Shown one piece after another: positions 19,279-27,310 of a stretch of 64,000 bases of DNA; position 1 is the first letter of the stretch; every line of letters begins with the position of its first letter. The stretch is from an uncultured Clostridia bacterium (GTDB lineage: Bacteria > Bacillota > Clostridia > TANB77 > CAG-508): assembly GCA_934130355.1 (NCBI GenBank), contig CAKOXV010000007.1, positions 1 through 64,000 of the forward strand, in the 5' to 3' direction. Position numbers and translations under genes: made by a program. The notes beneath the pieces are model-generated. The model saw nothing but the letters and a program-made list of their open reading frames with translations, was not told where the DNA came from and did no database searches.

Positions 19279-19959
19279 TTATCCTTTATACCCAAATTTA
19301 TCCATTCTTTCTTCTTCTCTAGTAGATAATTCTTTTAGCCATTCAGCTAAACCATTACTATCATTATTTCTTAAAAATTCAAAATACTTTACCCTATCTT
19401 CTTTAGCTATAACAACAGGTGTCAAGTCATTTTTTAATAATTCATAATTTATAAGTAATCTACCTGTTCTTCCATTTCCATCTTCAAAAGGATGTATTTT
19501 TTCAAAATCAATATGATATTTAGCAATTTTAGTAAAAATATCCTGTTCATCGTGATTATAATTATATATATAATACATCATTAAATTTGGAACTTTTTCA
19601 GGCTCTGGTGGGATATGTTCACTACCTTGAATAAATACTTGCACAGTTCTATAACCTTCAGTATCTTTAATATCTCTATTTATAGTTTCATTTAATTTTT
19701 TTATAAATCTCTCATCAAATTCTTCATTATTTTGTAAATTCTTAAAAACTAATTCTAAAGCTTTTTTATGGTTTATAGCCTCATATATTTCCCTTGGCTC
19801 TTTCCCTTCGATTTTAAAGCTATTGTCGTTGTAAAGAATAGCATAAGTTTCAGCATAAGTAAGGGTACTTCCTTCAATAGCATTTGAATGATAAGTACTT
19901 CTTGTAATTAAATCTTCTAAATAATCTTTATTATTTAAAATAAATTCTAAAATTTTCAT
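19279..19959 (-). CDS. Fic-domain protein (probable AMP transferase), class II
   Basis: A 226-residue Fic protein. The catalytic motif HPFEDGNGRTGR is complete near residues 136-147, with the His, the metal-binding residue and both Args that hold ATP phosphates. At the N-terminus SNAIEG fits the inhibitory motif [S/T]xxxE[G/N], so it is class II: its own helix blocks ATP until released. Fic enzymes usually transfer AMP to a target hydroxyl. The target is unknown. It follows the XRE gene by 16 bases and precedes the 441-residue gene by 6. Confidence 0.9.
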   Translation of the reverse strand: MKILEFILNNKDYLEDLITRSTYHSNAIEGSTLTYAETYAILYNDNSFKIEGKEPREIYEAINHKKALELVFKNLQNNEEFDERFIKKLNETINRDIKDTEGYRTVQVFIQGSEHIPPEPEKVPNLMMYYIYNYNHDEQDIFTKIAKYHIDFEKIHPFEDGNGRTGRLLINYELLKNDLTPVVIAKEDRVKYFEFLRNNDSNGLAEWLKELSTREEERMDKFGYKG

Positions 19960-19975
19960 AAACGTTTCCTCTTTC

Positions 19976-20725
19976 TTATAATCTACTCATTATATCAATA
20001 TACTCTTCAGCAGTTAATACTGTTTTAGGCAAATGTAATTGGGTATAATAAGTATCTTTATTTTTTTGATATATAGCATCAATAATTTTACAATTTTCAT
20101 CTTTATCAATTGTCATTACTAAACCAAGCACATTATATTTTTGTGATAATTTTGTAGTATATAAAGCAATTCTATCAGTGGCATCAAGTGGCATTTCTTC
20201 ATCATCAAAAGAATCAATTTCAACAATTATAATACTATTTTCTAAATCTTTAATTTTCATCATGATTTGTGGTTTAGGATCCTTACTATTTACAAAATCA
20301 TTAAATATATTATCTATTTCTAACATCGAAATATTAGTATTTGTTATAGTTTCTCCAAAAGTAGTTTTTCCTACACCACAACATAATTCGTTTATTGCTA
20401 TGCTTAGTGTAGTATCATTTTTATAGATTTCTTTTACTTTATCCATTCTCTTTTTTGTAAAGTTATATTTATCTTTAATAGCAGATATATCTAGTGTATC
20501 TCTATCTGTTTCATCTACAAATACATCTGGTGTTCTTCCAAGTAAATAATCTATTGAAACATTAAAAATTGTGGCTAACTTTTTTATTGCTTCTATATTT
20601 GGCTCTCTCATATCTAATTCATATTTTGATATTGCTGCAGGTTCTACTCCTAATCTTGTTGCAATATCTTTTTGAGTAAATCCATTTTTTTCTCTTAAAT
20701 ACTTTATTCTTTCGCCATTTGTCAT
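19976..20725 (-). CDS. XRE-family regulator with large C-terminal domain
   Basis: A 249-residue protein. Residues 1-65 form a Cro/CI helix-turn-helix (RIKYLREKNGFTQKDIATRL, then EPAAISKYELDMREP and VSIDYLLGR). The rest, about 170 residues, is an unrecognised domain with strands such as IIIVEIDSFDDEEM and GLVMTIDKDENCKIID. It has no LexA-like Ser-Lys protease motif. It faces the excisionase gene across a region with four palindromes, which it most likely binds, so it probably represses its own operon and the mobility genes. Confidence 0.85.
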   Translation of the reverse strand: MTNGERIKYLREKNGFTQKDIATRLGVEPAAISKYELDMREPNIEAIKKLATIFNVSIDYLLGRTPDVFVDETDRDTLDISAIKDKYNFTKKRMDKVKEIYKNDTTLSIAINELCCGVGKTTFGETITNTNISMLEIDNIFNDFVNSKDPKPQIMMKIKDLENSIIIVEIDSFDDEEMPLDATDRIALYTTKLSQKYNVLGLVMTIDKDENCKIIDAIYQKNKDTYYTQLHLPKTVLTAEEYIDIMSRL

Positions 20726-20765
20726 AATATTTTCTCCTTCTTAATTTATGTTTAAATTTTATCAT

Positions 20766-20986
20766 ATCCATTTTGGAAAGTCAATAATTGCTGAAAATTA
20801 AATATTTTTACTATAAAAGTTTTAGATAGTTTAAAAAATTTTGAAAAAGGTATTGACAATATATCCATTTTGGATTATTATATAAATATCCAAAACGGAT
20901 ATAGACAAATTTGAAAGGAGGCATACTATAAAAGTAAAATATGAATAGAGATTTATTTTTTTACTTTTCAAGTATCCAAAATGGAT
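20766..20986. promoter_or_regulatory. Divergent control region with four ATCCAnnnnGGAT operators
   Basis: Four 13-base palindromes, ATCCAnnn then TGGAT-like, lie at 20766-20778 (imperfect, ends GGAA), 20863-20875, 20888-20900 (CGGAT) and 20974-20986. A rightward promoter, TTGACA (20853-20858) and TATTAT (20876-20881), is spaced by 17 bases that contain the second operator, so binding there would block polymerase. The third lies at the start of transcription, the fourth in the leader, and the first close to the XRE gene. This is a lambda-like switch layout. Confidence 0.75.
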
Positions 20987-21014
20987 TTATAAAATTTTAA
21001 AGGAGGACAAAGTT

Positions 21015-21260
21015 ATGAATGAAAATTTTAGTGAAGAACTTAAGAAAGAATTAGTAAAACAAGCTATAAAAAGCTTAGATGACCCATTTAAAATGCTAAC
21101 TGTAAAAGATGTAGCAAAAGATTTATATATGGGAGAAAACAAAACAAACGAAATATTTAATCGTGCAGATTTTCCATCTGTGAATATTGGTAAAACAAGA
21201 AAAATACAAAAAATTGCTTATATTCTTTGGAAGATGGAAAAAAGGATTGATGTTATATGA
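21015..21260 (+). CDS. Small helix-turn-helix protein, probable excisionase
   Basis: An 81-residue protein. MLTVKDVAKDLYMGENKTNEIFNR is a MerR/AlpA-type winged-helix start, followed by DFPSVNIGKTRKIQK as in excisionase (Xis) proteins, where a short wing carries basic residues. It should bend DNA at the element ends to favour excision. It is the first gene behind the operator-controlled promoter and overlaps the next small reading frame by ATGA. Confidence 0.7.
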   Translation: MNENFSEELKKELVKQAIKSLDDPFKMLTVKDVAKDLYMGENKTNEIFNRADFPSVNIGKTRKIQKIAYILWKMEKRIDVI

Positions 21261-21412
21261 AAAATTTAAAAAGCATTTATACAAAAGTACACTTTGGCGA
21301 GCAGACTTTTGCACAAATGCCACATAAAGATATTCGCAATCTTTATATAAATAGTATATCATTTTTCCTTATTTTTAACAATAGAAAATTAAGTAGAAAT
21401 ACTGGAAAGTGA
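21257..21412 (+). CDS. Possible 51-residue peptide
   Basis: This short frame starts in the ATGA overlap with the excisionase-like gene and ends 7 bases before the next gene. It reads MKNLKSIYTKVHFGEQTF and is basic, with one hydrophobic stretch (ISFFLIF). The coupling favours translation, but there is no recognisable family and codon evidence is weak over this length. Confidence 0.35.
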   Translation: MKNLKSIYTKVHFGEQTFAQMPHKDIRNLYINSISFFLIFNNRKLSRNTGK

Positions 21413-21419
21413 GTAAATT

Positions 21420-22223
21420 ATGGAAAAAACAAAAAGATATTATTGGATAAAATTGAAAACTGATTTCTTTAATTTAGCTGAAATAGATTTCTTATTATCA
21501 CAAAAAGATGGTTGTCAGTATATAGTTTTATATCAAATGCTATGCTTACAAACTGCTAACAATAATGGAGAATTAGCATCACGAGTTGGAGAAATGATTA
21601 TTCCATACGATCCAGATAAAATAGCAAGAGATACTAAATATTTTAGTAAAGATACTGTTATTGTTGCTATGGAACTATTTAAAAAACTAAATTTAATTTA
21701 TACAGATGATGGAATTTGCCTAAAAATAGCTGGATTTGAAAATATGGTGGGTAGTGAAACTGGTTGGGCAAAACAAAAAAGAGAACAAAGAGAAAAGCAG
21801 AAATTATTAAGTGGACAATGTCCACCAAATAGTCCACCAGAGATAGATATAGATAAAGAGTTAGATATAGAGATAGATGAAGATATAGAAAATAATGGAT
21901 TGAATGATGGATTAGATTTAATTAATTTAAAATTAAATAAAACAAATTTAGTGCAAAAAGAAACAACAAAATATAATGCAATTTTTATACAAAAGAAGAT
22001 ATATTTTGAAAATTTGGAGTATTTACCGGAGAGTGTACTAACTCAAATAAAACTATATCAATTGGCAGTAAAAAGATTATATGACAATAAACAAGGTGAA
22101 TTATTGGAAAAAGTGACTTTACCTATACTAGAAAAAGTATTTGGTAATATCTTAAAAAATAAAAATATTGAAAACATAATAGAATATTATATTTCAAGTT
22201 TGATAAATGAACTTGCAAAATAG
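21420..22223 (+). CDS. Replication protein with phage replisome-organiser N-terminal domain
   Basis: The 267-residue protein begins with YYWIKLKTDFFNLAEIDFLL, the signature of the phage replisome-organiser N-terminal domain (TIGR01714), a winged-helix module that binds origins. A basic stretch (KQKREQREKQK) and an Asp/Glu/Ile-rich linker follow, with a DnaD-like helical end. Such proteins start replication of phages and of integrative elements that copy themselves after excision. It is 12 bases upstream of the integrase. Confidence 0.75.
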   Translation: MEKTKRYYWIKLKTDFFNLAEIDFLLSQKDGCQYIVLYQMLCLQTANNNGELASRVGEMIIPYDPDKIARDTKYFSKDTVIVAMELFKKLNLIYTDDGICLKIAGFENMVGSETGWAKQKREQREKQKLLSGQCPPNSPPEIDIDKELDIEIDEDIENNGLNDGLDLINLKLNKTNLVQKETTKYNAIFIQKKIYFENLEYLPESVLTQIKLYQLAVKRLYDNKQGELLEKVTLPILEKVFGNILKNKNIENIIEYYISSLINELAK

Positions 22224-22235
22224 GAGGTCAAGATT

Positions 22236-23414
22236 ATGAAGAAGAAAAGAAGAAGAGGAAATGGCGAAGGCACAATATTTGAAGATAAGAAAAATAAAAG
22301 ATGGATTGGGCAATATATATCAGGAACATCTGCAGAAGGAAAAGCCATTAGAAAATCAGTATATGGAAAAACTCAAAAAGAGGTTTTAAATAAATTAAAT
22401 GAGATTAAATATAAAATGAATAATGACATGTACGTTGAAAAAAATGGAATTGAATTAGTAAAAATTATGGAAGATATTAGAGAAGAAAAACTGGCATCTA
22501 ATACAATTTCAGGTGGTCAATATGCTAGATTAAAATGGACTATCAATAAAATTAAAAATAGCAAAATTGGAAATATGAAAATACAAGATATAACCAAAGA
22601 TGATATTCAAGAATTTTTAAACTCTATTAAAGATTTAAGTGATTCGTATATCAAGAAAATTTATGAACAATTTGTACAAGCATATCGTAGAGCAGAAATT
22701 AAAAAATACATTTCATATAACCCAATGTATGAAGTTATAAAGCCTAAAAGCAATAAGCAAACAAAAGTAGTTGAAGCATTAAATATCAATGTGCAAAAAG
22801 AATTTACACAATATTTGGATAAAGTTTCAATAGAAAATGAACCATATAAAAATATATTTTTAATACAAATTTATATGGGATTAAGAATAGGCGAGGTACT
22901 TGCATTAAGCAAAGAAAATGTTGATTTAGAAAATAAAGTTTTATATGTTAAGAGAACACTAACAAATGACAAAGAATTTGACATTATTTTAGGAAATAAG
23001 ACAAAAACATATTCAGGTAATAGAACTTTACCTATTCCAGATTTTTTAGTACCAATTTTTGAAGAACAATTAAAATATACAAATGAAAATTTACACAATT
23101 TAATATTTACAAATAATGATAGTTATATAAGAACATCTGCAATTAATAAAGAACTAAAAAGAATTTTCAAAGAAGAATTAAATTTAGATCCTAAAAATAT
23201 AAGTACACATTGTTTAAGACATACCTATGGTACAAGATGTATTGAAGCAGGAATGACAGCAGTTGTTTTGCAAAGATTAATGGGACACAAAGATGTAACT
23301 GTAACTTTAAATACATACACATCTGTGTTCAATAAATTTAAAGAAGATGAACTTGAAAAAGTAAATACTTATTTGAATAATAACCAATTAAATTTTGTAA
23401 ATAACAGCAATTAA
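22236..23414 (+). CDS. int: Tyrosine recombinase (integrase), Tn916-like
   Basis: A 392-residue integrase. The N-terminus (GNGEGTIFEDKKNKRWIGQY) is the AP2-like arm-binding domain of Tn916-type integrases. A SAM-like core-binding domain lies at about 70-165, and the catalytic domain follows. Catalytic residues are visible: Arg in GLRIGE (about 217), His and Arg in HCLRHTYG (about 325 and 328), His in MGHKD (about 351), and the Tyr nucleophile in NTYTSV (about 361). It should cut and join attachment sites in tRNA-Pro. Unusually it sits mid-element rather than at an end, but the order xis, rep, int, mob suggests one transcript. Confidence 0.93.
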   Translation: MKKKRRRGNGEGTIFEDKKNKRWIGQYISGTSAEGKAIRKSVYGKTQKEVLNKLNEIKYKMNNDMYVEKNGIELVKIMEDIREEKLASNTISGGQYARLKWTINKIKNSKIGNMKIQDITKDDIQEFLNSIKDLSDSYIKKIYEQFVQAYRRAEIKKYISYNPMYEVIKPKSNKQTKVVEALNINVQKEFTQYLDKVSIENEPYKNIFLIQIYMGLRIGEVLALSKENVDLENKVLYVKRTLTNDKEFDIILGNKTKTYSGNRTLPIPDFLVPIFEEQLKYTNENLHNLIFTNNDSYIRTSAINKELKRIFKEELNLDPKNISTHCLRHTYGTRCIEAGMTAVVLQRLMGHKDVTVTLNTYTSVFNKFKEDELEKVNTYLNNNQLNFVNNSN

Positions 23415-23431
23415 ATACCAAATATATAGTA

Positions 23432-23497
23432 TTGCAAGCTTCCTATTTGTAAGTACAACTACTACAAATAGAGCTTGCAAAAATTGGGAGAACCCAA
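23432..23497 (+). other. Candidate origin of transfer (oriT)
   Basis: Directly upstream of the mob genes, TTGCAAGCT-CTATTTGTA (23432-23451, two extra bases) pairs with TACAAATAG-AGCTTGCAA (23463-23480). A second small hairpin, TTGGG-AGAA-CCCAA (23484-23497), and CCCCCTTT follow. A long imperfect inverted repeat next to a short conserved stretch, just ahead of mobC-relaxase, is the usual form of an oriT. The nick site is probably near 23480-23500, but I cannot place it exactly. Confidence 0.5.
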
Positions 23498-23537
23498 CCC
23501 CCTTTAATTTGTTTTAGGGAAAACAAGGAGGAATAGA

Positions 23538-23846
23538 ATGCCTAAAGATAAAAAAATAAATATACGATTATCTGAAAAAGAAAAAAGCATAATTGAATCA
23601 AAGGCAAAGAAATGTAATATGACAATTACAAAATTTATTGTAAGTTCATGTTTAAAAGATAAAATTATTATTGTAAATGGATTAGATAAAATTGATAGTG
23701 AACTTAGAAGAATAGGAAATAATATTAATCAATTAACAAGACTTGCAAATGAAAAATTAATTACAGTAGTTGACTTGAAAGAACTGAGAATGGAAGTGAA
23801 TAACATATGGCAATTATTGAAGCAATTAGTTCAAAAGCAAACTTAA
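23538..23846 (+). CDS. mobC: MobC-like relaxosome protein
   Basis: A 102-residue protein with a ribbon-helix-helix-like start (KKINIRLSEKEKSIIESKA, then MTITKFIVSSCL) and the MobC motif IGNNINQLTRLAN. MobC binds next to oriT and helps open DNA for the relaxase. It overlaps the relaxase start by 40 bases in another frame, so translation is coupled. Confidence 0.88.
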   Translation: MPKDKKINIRLSEKEKSIIESKAKKCNMTITKFIVSSCLKDKIIIVNGLDKIDSELRRIGNNINQLTRLANEKLITVVDLKELRMEVNNIWQLLKQLVQKQT

Positions 23847-25042
23847 AAACAATTATAAATTATGTTACACAAGACAAGAAAACAAATGATAATTTGATAA
23901 CAGGAAAAGATTGTTTAGCAGAAAGTAGTTTAGAAGAAATGTTATATACAAAAGAATTATACAACAAAAATAATGGTAGACAGTATATACACATTATTCA
24001 ATCATTTGACCCAAATGATAATTTATCTGCAGAACAAGTTCATAATACAGGTATTAAATTAGCAGAAAAATTCAATGGATACCAGGTATTAGTTGCAACA
24101 CATATTGATAAAAATCATTTGCATAATCATCTAGTTGTAAATTCAGTTTCATTTGAAAATGGATATAAAATTCAAATGAGTAAAAAGGATTTGCAAGATT
24201 TAAAAGATTATTCGGACAAGTTGTGTTTAGAGATAGGAGCTTCAGTAATTCCTAAAAGAGAAAATACACAATATATAAAAAGAAATGAATATAGAGTTGC
24301 TGAACAAGGTAAGAGTTGGAAATTTAAACTAATAAATGCAATTGATTTATCTCTAGCAGAAAGTAGTAACAAAGAGCAATTTATAAAATCAATGAATAAG
24401 TTAGGTTATGAAGTGAATTGGACTGATACTAGAAAATATATTACATATACAACACCTGAAGGATATAAATGCAGAGATAATAAATTATATAAAGAAAAAT
24501 ATACAAAAGGAGTAATGGAAAATGAATTTAGAAGAATTAAAGAAGAACAATCAAATAGTACAAGAAAGTCAATTAATTCCATCAGTAGTAAAGATGGACT
24601 ATTATCTAATAGAGCCAATAATTCTACAAGATTTGTACCAATGGAATATGAAAATGAAAGAAGATATAGCACAGATGAGAAAGAAACTTATAGATACACA
24701 GGAAAGCATATCAAGGGACAATATTCAAATAAACGAGCAAATGAAAAAATTGGTAGAGGAGAAAATCAAAGATCAGTTTTATTATCTGAAGCGAGATTTG
24801 AAACAAACGGAAGAAGAACAGAAAGAGAAAATTACAGAGGCAAAATGGAAAACGGGATTTGTAACATTCTTGGTGGGATTGTTGCTATCAGCAATATGGT
24901 TTCTAACTCACAAGTAAATCATAGACCTAAAAGAAGAATTAGAAGATATAGAACTTTGTCTAAACAGGCTATGAAAGAATATGCAATGAAAAAAGCTAAT
25001 TCTAGTAGTTTTTATTGTGAAGAAGATGAAGAGGAAATGTAG
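23807..25042 (+). CDS. mobA: Relaxase (MOBP type)
   Basis: A 411-residue relaxase. The probable catalytic Tyr is residue 19 (TIINYVTQ). The metal-binding motif HIDKNHLHNHLVVN near residues 98-112 has the three-His pattern of MOBP enzymes. It nicks oriT and stays bound to the 5' end that enters the recipient. The C-terminal half, after about residue 240, is Arg/Ser/Asn-rich and of low complexity, as expected because another gene is encoded inside it. A ribosome site (GGAAGTGA) precedes the ATG within mobC. Confidence 0.9.
   Translation: MAIIEAISSKANLKTIINYVTQDKKTNDNLITGKDCLAESSLEEMLYTKELYNKNNGRQYIHIIQSFDPNDNLSAEQVHNTGIKLAEKFNGYQVLVATHIDKNHLHNHLVVNSVSFENGYKIQMSKKDLQDLKDYSDKLCLEIGASVIPKRENTQYIKRNEYRVAEQGKSWKFKLINAIDLSLAESSNKEQFIKSMNKLGYEVNWTDTRKYITYTTPEGYKCRDNKLYKEKYTKGVMENEFRRIKEEQSNSTRKSINSISSKDGLLSNRANNSTRFVPMEYENERRYSTDEKETYRYTGKHIKGQYSNKRANEKIGRGENQRSVLLSEARFETNGRRTERENYRGKMENGICNILGGIVAISNMVSNSQVNHRPKRRIRRYRTLSKQAMKEYAMKKANSSSFYCEEDEEEM
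24522..24917 (+). CDS. mobB: Embedded MobB-like protein, inside the relaxase gene
   Basis: This 131-residue frame lies wholly within the relaxase gene in another frame. It has its own ribosome site (AAAGGAG, 24506-24512) nine bases before the ATG. The product has a coherent design: a long, charged, probably coiled-coil middle (QINEQMKKLVEEKIKDQF) and a C-terminal membrane helix (GFVTFLVGLLLSAIWFL). In ColE1, R1162 and staphylococcal plasmids, MobB/MbeB genes are likewise embedded in the relaxase gene, and R1162 MobB has a membrane segment that aids transport. I judge it real by position, signal and design, not by sequence match. Confidence 0.7.
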   Translation: MNLEELKKNNQIVQESQLIPSVVKMDYYLIEPIILQDLYQWNMKMKEDIAQMRKKLIDTQESISRDNIQINEQMKKLVEEKIKDQFYYLKRDLKQTEEEQKEKITEAKWKTGFVTFLVGLLLSAIWFLTHK

Positions 25043-25099
25043 AAAATCACTATATAATCTAGTTTTTATTATAATAAATGAAAAAAATTTATAAAAATA

Positions 25100-25128
25100 A
25101 TGACAAAAAAATGTCAATATGATACAAT
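25100..25128 (+). promoter_or_regulatory. Promoter of the right-end cargo genes
   Basis: ATGACA and TACAAT are 17 bases apart. The -35 region lies in a small inverted repeat TGACA-AAAAAA-TGTCA (25101-25116) that could be an operator. Confidence 0.55.
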
Positions 25129-25160
25129 TAATTTGTATTATAAAATTTTGAGGTGATATT

Positions 25161-26699
25161 ATGGATAAGCAAGAATTAGATAGATTAGAACAAGAAGAAT
25201 ATTTAGAAAGATTAGGTAAATATATAGCAGAGAAAAGAGAAATAATACAAAACTGTACAACTAGAATTGAAGAGATTGATGAAAGACTAGCTGAAATAAA
25301 TGAAGAATTTGAATATGATGGAATGCCTGAAACGGACGAAGTTGGAGAACTTTATGCTGAACGATTTGACCTTAGTCAACAATTAACAGAAGCTACTGAA
25401 AGAGAGAGCTTTTATAGAATGCAATTATTTAGAGAAGAATTAAAAGAAAAATCTCCTTCAGAAATAATGGATCTTTTTGATAGAATATCTAAAGATAGAA
25501 TATATTTTATGAAACGAGATATGGAACAAGGCACAAATCAACAAACACTTAAAGAAATAAAAGAACAATATCAAATAATTGAAGACCATATATTATCTTC
25601 TGATGAATTGTCTAATTTATTATCACAAAGAACTAAATCTTCTAAACCAGAAGTAAGTCAAGAAGTTATGGATTGGTTAGAAGGAAGAACAGAATCAATT
25701 ACAGTACAACCCAAAAGAACAGAAAAAGTAAGTTTAGAGTGGTACGAAACAATAAAACAAATGAACCTAGAAGGAAAAAAATTATCAGATATACCAGATG
25801 AAGAAAAGGCTTTATACCAAGAGCAATTTGGAGAATTAAAATATAATTGGGATGCTATATATTATGCAATATTCCAAGATAAAGCCAAAGGATATGAAGA
25901 TGCTAAAGAAGATATGGAAATACCTACTTGTGCAATTCCTAGTGGAATGAAAGAGTTTTTTGAAATAGACGAAAGTGGTAATCCAACAGGAAAATATAAT
26001 TGGGAATATATTAAACAATTAGTAAAGGAATCTTCTGGTCATGATATAACAGAGTATAACAATATGAATATTGCAAATGACAATGGTATAACTTGCTATA
26101 TGCCAACTCATGCTGCTCTTGTTTTAGAAAACCTAGATAATCCAAGCAAATTATACGATAATCTTATTTCTGGAGGTTTAGATACAAATTGCCCTAATGA
26201 TGTTAGAGAAAATCAAGAAACAATGTTAGGAATATTTGAAAATGCAGAATGGGATGAGATTTCATATTGTTGGGACTTAATGAGTGAAGATTTGAAAAAA
26301 GATAAAGATTTCTTATTACAACTTATGGATTTAGCATCTGTAAGAGAAAGTACTGATATAATTTCTCAAATAGATCCTGCATTATATGAAAATGATGAAG
26401 AATTTAAAAAGGCTATGATAAATTGTTGGGGACTTAGTACATTATTTCATACTTGGGATAAGACAGAAGAACTTTGGGAATATGCGATGGAACAATTAGG
26501 AGATGAAGAATTTTTTGAATCAGCTTCAAATTTTGATTTAGAGCTAATTGAAAGTCATAATCCTAAATTTGCTAAGTTAGTTGAATTAGAAATTGCTAAA
26601 AGAGAAGGTCAAGAACTAGAACAAGAAGAACAATCTATTTCAGAAACAGAACATTTAATTGAACAAAAAGAAAATCAAGGACAAAGTATCGATGAATAA
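25161..26699 (+). CDS. Unknown acidic element protein
   Basis: I do not recognise this 512-residue protein with confidence. Residues 1-95 form a long coiled-coil-like helix (REIIQNCTTRIEEIDERLAE). The middle is Trp/Tyr/Glu-rich. Residues about 360-440 (SEDLKKDKDFLLQLMDLASV) resemble DUF4116 repeats, where blocks of helices start with D-hydrophobic-x-x-x-L. The tail is Glu/Gln-rich and disordered. It has its own promoter and is followed after 14 bases by another unknown gene. A mobilization accessory, defence or anti-defence role are all possible. Confidence 0.6.
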   Translation: MDKQELDRLEQEEYLERLGKYIAEKREIIQNCTTRIEEIDERLAEINEEFEYDGMPETDEVGELYAERFDLSQQLTEATERESFYRMQLFREELKEKSPSEIMDLFDRISKDRIYFMKRDMEQGTNQQTLKEIKEQYQIIEDHILSSDELSNLLSQRTKSSKPEVSQEVMDWLEGRTESITVQPKRTEKVSLEWYETIKQMNLEGKKLSDIPDEEKALYQEQFGELKYNWDAIYYAIFQDKAKGYEDAKEDMEIPTCAIPSGMKEFFEIDESGNPTGKYNWEYIKQLVKESSGHDITEYNNMNIANDNGITCYMPTHAALVLENLDNPSKLYDNLISGGLDTNCPNDVRENQETMLGIFENAEWDEISYCWDLMSEDLKKDKDFLLQLMDLASVRESTDIISQIDPALYENDEEFKKAMINCWGLSTLFHTWDKTEELWEYAMEQLGDEEFFESASNFDLELIESHNPKFAKLVELEIAKREGQELEQEEQSISETEHLIEQKENQGQSIDE

Positions 26700-26713
26700 C
26701 AAAGGAGAATTGT

Positions 26714-27106
26714 ATGAAAGAAAATGCAGAAGTGAAATCTTTAATTAAAGTAAACGAAAAAAGTCTATTTTATAGAATAAAAAACTTTTTCAAGAACTTA
26801 CTAAAAAGAGAGCCAAAAGAATCTCTATTGCAAACTGAAAATACAGTAGCTGTTTCTGAAAAAGATAATGAAAAAAGAAATGCTTTTATGGAATCTATTA
26901 CTAATATTGAAAATGAGGAAACTAAATTATTAAAATTGCAAAAACAATATAAAGAAAGAAAAATAAAAGCTAAAGACTTAACATTAGAACAAATAAATTC
27001 ATTATGTGCATTATATAAAAATCAAAATGAAGAATTAAAAAAATCTAATAAAATAAGAAAACAAAAACTTTTAGAATATAGAAAAAGATTACAAACAGAA
27101 AATTAA
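26714..27106 (+). CDS. Unknown small basic protein of the element
   Basis: A 130-residue protein, Lys/Glu-rich and mostly helical, without signal or membrane segment. An amphipathic start (LFYRIKNFFKNLLKR) could touch a membrane, and a C-terminal coil (KNQNEELKKSNKIRKQKLL) follows. It shares a transcript with the 512-residue gene and ends at a terminator. No family recognised. Confidence 0.55.
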   Translation: MKENAEVKSLIKVNEKSLFYRIKNFFKNLLKREPKESLLQTENTVAVSEKDNEKRNAFMESITNIENEETKLLKLQKQYKERKIKAKDLTLEQINSLCALYKNQNEELKKSNKIRKQKLLEYRKRLQTEN

Positions 27107-27111
27107 ATTTT

Positions 27112-27146
27112 TAGAGTATAGATTTGAAGTCTATGCTCTATTTTTA
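27112..27146 (+). terminator. Rho-independent terminator
   Basis: TAGAGTATAGA and TCTATGCTCTA form a stem followed by TTTTT. It ends the two-gene unit from 25161. Confidence 0.85.
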
Positions 27147-27158
27147 TATCTACAAAAC

Positions 27159-27214
27159 TTGAATGTAATAATTGCATTCAAAAAAATAAATCTGAATGTA
27201 AAATTGAATGCAAT
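27159..27214. repeat. Right integrase arm-type repeats
   Basis: Four copies of one motif: TTGAATGTAAT (27159-27169), its inverse ATTGCATTCAA (27171-27181), CTGAATGTAAA (about 27192-27202) and TTGAATGCAAT (27204-27214). They match the tandem pair at 17925-17947. Clusters at both ends with different number and orientation are typical of integrase arm sites. Confidence 0.55.
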
Positions 27215-27253
27215 AACACAAATATAGAGAGATTTTGAAAAAGTTAGAGAAAT

Positions 27254-27307
27254 AAAAAAAGGCTTAAAATAGCCTTAAACAAAAAAATAGAGACTGTAAA
27301 AGTCTCT
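27254..27307 (-). terminator. Leftward terminators behind tRNA-Pro
   Basis: Read leftward, AGAGACT-AGTCTCT (27289-27307) with a T run is followed by a second hairpin AAGGCTATTTTAAGCCTT (about 27258-27276) with a T run. They stop transcription from tRNA-Pro entering the element. Confidence 0.7.
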
Positions 27308-27310
27308 AAA

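Noticed and set aside
24406..24672. 88-residue minus-strand frame within the relaxase region
   Set aside because: No ribosome site and no coherent design. Only the plus-strand mobB-like frame qualifies.
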